8,178 nucleotides of DNA from an uncultured bacterium (GTDB lineage Bacteria; Patescibacteriota; Minisyncoccia; Phycocordibacterales; UBA918): positions 1 to 8,178 of the forward strand of contig CAIMDH010000091.1 of NCBI GenBank assembly GCA_903839715.1, written 5' to 3'. The notes beneath the pieces are model-generated. The model was not told the DNA's origin. It made no database searches and saw only the letters and a program-made list of their open reading frames with translations. Of this stretch, positions 5,350 through 8,178 are shown piece by piece. Positions within the stretch are counted from its first letter, which is position 1. Each line of letters opens with the position of its first letter. The position numbers were made by a program, and so were the translations under genes.

Positions 5350-5928
5350 ATGACCAAGTATATATTTCACGGTGGCTGTGTGCAGCCTGAGTCTATAAAC
5401 AACAATTCTTTTTACTCTGAGCTGGTTAAGGATGTGCCTTATGACGGAATGGTTATCCTGGTTTATTTTGCTTCTCGTACCGATGATATATCTGACCGGA
5501 TTGCCTACGATATAGAGCAATGTCAAAAGTTTTCCATGGGCAAATCTATAAATTTTGAAGTGGCAAACCTAGACAATTTTATGGAATTGGCGAAAGAGGC
5601 TGATACAATTTTCTTCCGTGGTGGTAGTACCGAAAAGCTTTTAAATACACTAAGTCAATTTCCAGATCTTAAGTCAGTTTTTGAAAATAAAAATAAGACG
5701 GTGGCTGGTTCTTCGGCTGGTGCCTATGTGCTTTCGACGTTTTATTCTTCGCACTATGAAGATAAAGTTGAGCCAGGACTGGGTATTGTGCCAGTGAGGG
5801 TAGTTACTCATTATGAAAGTGAAAAAATGCCACCAAGGCCAGGCGCTATTAATGAACTGAAAAAAAACTGTCAAAATCTCCAGCTCATTACTCTCAGGGA
5901 AGGTGAGTGGCTATCTGTAATCCAATAA
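5350..5928 (+). CDS. Peptidase S51 family protein (dipeptidase E-like)
   Basis: This 192-residue protein shows the S51 signatures: TIFFRGGSTEKLL (86-98), then AGSSAGAYVLS (119-129) with Ser122 as the likely nucleophile in the GxSAGA elbow, and GLGIVPVRVVTHY (143-155) with His154 as the likely catalytic base. The family cleaves N-terminal Asp dipeptides (PepE) or cyanophycin; more divergent members have unknown substrates. It lacks a signal peptide, so it is cytosolic. It ends soon after LREGEW, slightly short of typical S51 proteins (about 200-230 residues) but with the core complete. It lies three bases after the kinase gene without a ribosome binding site, so translation is probably coupled. 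A boundary tag starts two bases after its stop. Confidence 0.83.
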   Translation: MTKYIFHGGCVQPESINNNSFYSELVKDVPYDGMVILVYFASRTDDISDRIAYDIEQCQKFSMGKSINFEVANLDNFMELAKEADTIFFRGGSTEKLLNTLSQFPDLKSVFENKNKTVAGSSAGAYVLSTFYSSHYEDKVEPGLGIVPVRVVTHYESEKMPPRPGAINELKKNCQNLQLITLREGEWLSVIQ

Positions 5929-5930
5929 TC

Positions 5931-5957
5931 GTTCTAATTTCGTCCCATAACCCGCAC
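5931..5957 (+). repeat. Boundary tag copy 4
   Basis: GTTCTAAT at 5931-5938 and CGTCCCATAACCCGCAC at 5941-5957 sit two bases after the stop of the S51 gene. The core equals copy 1 over CGTCCCATAA, while the GGTGCAC part is changed to CCCGCAC. No nested arms follow. Confidence 0.6.
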
Positions 5958-6004
5958 CCGAGACTCTAAACTATCACCTCAAGATGTCTATCTCATATTT
6001 TATA

Positions 6005-6039
6005 AAACCCCCAAGATTTCTAAAGAATCATGGGGGTTT
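6005..6039. terminator. Convergent terminator between the S51 gene and the - strand gene
   Basis: AAACCCCCA (6005-6013) pairs with TGGGGGTTT (6031-6039), with inner GATT/AATC (6015-6018/6026-6029) and one A-A mismatch around a seven-base loop. The flanking A-run on the left gives a U-rich tail on the - strand, so it mainly serves the gene at 6054-6608, and more weakly the + strand operon. Confidence 0.7.
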
Positions 6040-6053
6040 GTTGTGGTCAATAA

Positions 6054-6608
6054 TTAAAGAACAATCGCTGCCATCAGTACCGCTCCGTTTCTCCAAAAAT
6101 TTCCGGCCCAAATAGCCTTGGGCATTACTTCGGCAAGTGTGGCCCAACCGCCCGCTTGTTGTAGTTCGGGTTGCAAGTCTTTATTTGCATTGAAGCCTAA
6201 ACGCTCTTTTTTGTTCAGATCGTCTGAATCATCTTGTGACTCATAAGCTAACAATACTGGGTGAATTACGTGCCAGTAGTTGTTGATTTGTACAAGTATC
6301 GCACAGTCAAATATGAATCCATCCCAAGAGTGATGGATAAACTTACTGATTTTCTCGACGTCTGGTTTGATGCTGCCTAAGCTCTTGTTGTGCTCGTGGA
6401 GAGGTCTCCACTTCAGAAGTTCATTCGGCAACATACTGGTTTTATCTATTGGTGACGACAGTACCCTAATAGGCAGTGCTGAGGATTGAATTTGTGAAAT
6501 AAGTAGAAGACCTGCTCGTTGTTCAAGAGTGCTGAGATGTCCTTGCAGCTCAGTGGGCAACAATATTGAAACGTCTTGTTGACTGGAGGTAAGTGAATTT
6601 GTTTGCAT
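6054..6608 (-). CDS. Unrecognised 184-residue protein, inverted gene with strong expression signals
   Basis: I do not recognise this family. The start is ATG at 6608 because a perfect AAGGAGG lies five bases upstream; a longer frame starting at 6653 would begin inside the -10 box. The protein begins MQTNSLTSSQQDV and is soluble-looking over most of its length. It has an aromatic/hydrophobic middle (ISKFIHHSWDGFIFDCAIL, about 87-105), an acidic stretch (ESQDDSDD, 123-130) and a C terminus with GNFWRNGAVLMAAIVL (169-184) that is hydrophobic and could insert in a membrane or a protein core. It is the only gene of this region on the - strand between two + oriented tags, and the only one with a canonical -35/-10 and ribosome binding site. 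That suggests a separate origin. Confidence 0.7.
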   Translation of the reverse strand: MQTNSLTSSQQDVSILLPTELQGHLSTLEQRAGLLLISQIQSSALPIRVLSSPIDKTSMLPNELLKWRPLHEHNKSLGSIKPDVEKISKFIHHSWDGFIFDCAILVQINNYWHVIHPVLLAYESQDDSDDLNKKERLGFNANKDLQPELQQAGGWATLAEVMPKAIWAGNFWRNGAVLMAAIVL

Positions 6609-6613
6609 TTTTG

Positions 6614-6620
6614 CCTCCTT
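6614..6620 (-). promoter_or_regulatory. Strong Shine-Dalgarno sequence that decides the start at 6608
   Basis: On the - strand AAGGAGG lies five bases before the ATG. It is the only clear ribosome binding site in the window, in contrast to the leaderless neighbours. Confidence 0.85.
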
Positions 6621-6652
6621 GGCAAGTGGGTTGAATAAAAAGAACCGAATCA

Positions 6653-6681
6653 AATATATTGTACATAGTATGACCTGTCAA
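6653..6681 (-). promoter_or_regulatory. Consensus sigma70-type promoter
   Basis: On the - strand a perfect -35 TTGACA (6676-6681), an exact 17-base spacer and TATATT (6653-6658) predict a start near 6646 and a leader of about 38 bases that holds AAGGAGG. It drives the unrecognised gene at 6054-6608. Confidence 0.8.
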
Positions 6682-6690
6682 TAATTTTGT

Positions 6691-6756
6691 TTTGATCCCG
6701 TCCTATAGGGTGCGCATATAAAAGAGCGCCTCCGTGTCATACATGAGGAATTGAAC
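6691..6756 (+). repeat. Boundary tag copy 5 with decayed structured element
   Basis: TTTGATCCCGTCCTATAGGG begins at 6691, followed by TGCGCA. Then ATAAAAGAGCGCC (6718-6730) repeats the left half of hairpin A of element 1 exactly (1884-1896). TGAGGAATTGAAC (6744-6756) matches the inner-arm region of element 1 (1950-1962) at 12 of 13 bases. The right half of hairpin A, side hairpin B and the right arms are missing, so this looks like an internally deleted relic. It lies between the divergent genes at 6054-6608 and 6808-7212. Confidence 0.6.
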
Positions 6757-6790
6757 TTAAGACTAGTATTTTACCCAAAAAATAACGAAG

Positions 6791-6799
6791 TGGTATAAT
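6791..6799 (+). promoter_or_regulatory. Extended -10 promoter, near-leaderless
   Basis: TGGTATAAT lies eight bases before ATG 6808, in the same arrangement as the other + strand genes. No -35 or ribosome binding site. Confidence 0.7.
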
Positions 6800-6807
6800 C
6801 TACGGAT

Positions 6808-7212
6808 ATGAATAAATACGAATTACCATCTGTTGGGAGTAGTGAGTATAAATCGATACACCACGGAAGAGAGCTCATACCTACTGAAGCAGCTCTAGGT
6901 GCACAGAAAAAACTAGTTATGTATATGACTCCGCTTGAAATAAAGCCGTATATTACAGCTGATACGTATGACCCCGTAGCCGAAGAGGTTATGATGCGCT
7001 ATATGGAAAAGTACGTCCTGGGCGATTTTAATGGTTTCGCTGAGTATTGTGACGAAATGGAAGACGATCAATCCTTTATGGAGCGAGCCATACACGATTC
7101 ACTTTTGGACTCTGATTTGGAATCAATGCGCTTATTTATTGAAGAACGGGGAGGGCCACTTTTTGATGATGAGACTGCTATACAAGAATTTATTAAGAAG
7201 AATGTCCACTAG
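6808..7212 (+). CDS. Unrecognised acidic 134-residue protein
   Basis: I do not recognise this protein. It is soluble-looking and acidic, with an Asp/Glu/Met-rich second half (for example YCDEMEDDQSF around 79-89, LLDSDLESM around 99-107 and EERGGPLFDDE around 112-122), probably mostly helical. It has no signal peptide or membrane segment, no Cys pair for metal binding and no known catalytic motif. It starts right after an extended -10 box. The frame is well supported by the promoter and by the lack of a competing frame with a better start. It could be a small regulator, an antitoxin or immunity-type protein, or a nucleic-acid mimic, but nothing shows which. Confidence 0.65.
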   Translation: MNKYELPSVGSSEYKSIHHGRELIPTEAALGAQKKLVMYMTPLEIKPYITADTYDPVAEEVMMRYMEKYVLGDFNGFAEYCDEMEDDQSFMERAIHDSLLDSDLESMRLFIEERGGPLFDDETAIQEFIKKNVH

Positions 7213-7306
7213 GATACTAGAGAGATCAACAGCCATCCTTTCTAAGCACTCTTCTTTCTCTGAAAGTGAGAGAGATAAAATCCCAAGATTCTCAGTATCG
7301 TATTAA

Positions 7307-7334
7307 AAAGCCGCGTGTATTACAACGCGGCTTT
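7307..7334. terminator. Convergent intrinsic terminator
   Basis: AAAGCCGCGT (7307-7316) pairs with ACGCGGCTTT (7325-7334) around an eight-base loop. On the - strand the stem is followed by TTTTTA, so it is a good terminator for the hydrolase whose stop is six bases away. On the + strand the tail is weak (TTTGG). Confidence 0.8.
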
Positions 7335-7339
7335 GGATG

Positions 7340-8146
7340 TTAGGTGATAAAACCCAACAGTACCTCGGTAGTCTTTAGGATACTGACATTGTTGACGATA
7401 CTATCATTTGGTTTTCTCGAGATGTACCTAAAATTGTGTGCTACTCCTTTAATTATCATCTGACTTGCGGCATCTCCTTTGTCGGCATGGGTTTTGAGTA
7501 GTGATAAGAATAAATTTTGGATGAGTACTGGTATTGGCGGGTCATCGTCTTCAAAGAAACTCACCATAAGTTTTCCTCCATCTTTTAAAAAACTGGAGAT
7601 GTCAGCAAAAATTGGAGATTTTGCCTTATCCCAGTCTTTGTGAAGTTCAGCTCGAAAGCTGGTGCCGTAGGGTAGATTCTCCGCTGCTTCTGGATACGCA
7701 GCAGGGGAAAGAAGAATCAGCTTTTCAATAGTGTGTCCCAGAGTACGAATACCGCCAAGTGACCGCACTGCCATGTATGCACCAGCACTTGTGCCGATTA
7801 TTATATGTCGAAAAACACCAAGTTCATTTCCTATTTGTGTCACTAGTTCGGTTAAGGTTTTTGTTCTAGAGAAGAGGGTTTCATTTTCCCAGACTCCACT
7901 AGATCCACCTGTACCAGGCTGATTGTATAGCAGGCTGGCTATACCACACTGCTCTAGTTTCAGTGCCAAATTCCCGTATAGTTTATTGATTAGCGGAAGG
8001 TTTTTGCGACGAATATCGTCCCGTGGGATTCCGCCGACCATTGTCACTAAAATGGGACTTTGTTTGCTAGAGTGAGTTTTTACTATCGCTAGGCGTATTT
8101 GATTGCCAAGAATACTTTTGGTTTGAATTTCAAAACGACCAGACAT
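7340..8146 (-). CDS. Alpha/beta hydrolase
   Basis: This 268-residue protein has the alpha/beta-hydrolase fold. The nucleophile elbow is GTSAG (118-122) with Ser120. His237 in KGVAHNFR is the likely catalytic His, and the acid is probably one of the Asp in EDDDPP (199-204). PILVTMVGG (31-39) with a nearby Pro/Gly turn supplies the usual oxyanion-loop region, and LYNQPGTGGSSG (73-84) matches the conserved DxPGxGxS loop. Serine hydrolases of this kind act on esters, amides or thioesters; the substrate is not evident. There is no signal peptide, so it is cytosolic. The assigned ATG at 8146 has no Shine-Dalgarno sequence, and the frame stays open to the window edge, so the true start may be further upstream. 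Confidence 0.83.
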   Translation of the reverse strand: MSGRFEIQTKSILGNQIRLAIVKTHSSKQSPILVTMVGGIPRDDIRRKNLPLINKLYGNLALKLEQCGIASLLYNQPGTGGSSGVWENETLFSRTKTLTELVTQIGNELGVFRHIIIGTSAGAYMAVRSLGGIRTLGHTIEKLILLSPAAYPEAAENLPYGTSFRAELHKDWDKAKSPIFADISSFLKDGGKLMVSFFEDDDPPIPVLIQNLFLSLLKTHADKGDAASQMIIKGVAHNFRYISRKPNDSIVNNVSILKTTEVLLGFIT

Positions 8147-8178
8147 AAGCCACTCGTTTTCCGATTGTGGAAGGTGCA

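Noticed and set aside
6609..6653. Longer N terminus (start at 6653) for the inverted unknown gene
   Set aside because: It would begin in the -10 box and ignore the perfect AAGGAGG that serves the ATG at 6608.
1855..6756. A CRISPR array
   Set aside because: The repeats are few, diverged, kilobases apart and separated by genes, not by uniform spacers.
7031..7306. A 91-codon ORF overlapping the acidic protein and running past it
   Set aside because: It is a shadow in another frame of the gene at 6808-7212, with no promoter or ribosome binding site of its own.

Overview
This is an AT-rich bacterial accessory region made of short, unrelated genes, mostly on the + strand. They are separated by recurring intergenic repeats and large imperfect-palindrome elements. 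Five + strand genes start only 6 to 8 bases after an extended -10 box (TGnTATAAT or TGnTATACT) and have no Shine-Dalgarno sequence, so their mRNAs are probably leaderless or nearly so. TGA reads as a normal stop. Leaderless starts, small accessory proteins and AT-rich sequence would fit a Candidate Phyla Radiation (Patescibacteria) genome. That placement is inference only: the window holds no ribosomal RNA or phylogenetic marker gene.

Layout. 1-200: the 5' end of a probable transposase or integrase gene on the - strand, preceded by two clear and one weaker direct repeats. 200-1835: an ABC-F ATPase gene whose leader region looks like a transcription attenuator, with a 21-codon leader ORF, two mutually exclusive hairpins and a U-run terminator. 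1855-2290: a short conserved tag followed by two tandem structured elements. 2306-3455: an overlapping gene pair, a nucleotidyltransferase and an isochorismatase-family hydrolase, followed by a second tag. 3522-3968: a GNAT acetyltransferase, followed by a third tag and a third structured element. 4209-5928: a GrpB-family protein, a zeta-toxin-like/AAA_33 kinase and an S51 peptidase, followed by a fourth tag. 6054-6608: an unrecognised gene on the - strand with a consensus -35/-10 promoter and a strong ribosome binding site, unlike its neighbours. About 6690-6756: a fifth tag and a decayed structured element. 6808-7212: an unrecognised acidic protein. 7340-8146: an alpha/beta hydrolase on the - strand.

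The most interesting reading is a gene-cassette array with non-classical site elements. Five copies of a tag (core CGTCCCATAgGGTGCAC) occur at gene boundaries, all in the same + orientation even where the neighbouring gene is inverted. Three of these boundaries carry traces of a long folded element (hairpin A, a side hairpin, nested arms) whose arms show compensatory base changes. The cargo looks like small-molecule modification and antibiotic-response genes, as in integron cassettes. However, the classical attC core pair (RYYYAAC/GTTRRRY) is absent and no complete integrase lies in the window. The second interest is the attenuator of the ABC-F gene, which matches the logic of drug-inducible ribosome-protection genes.
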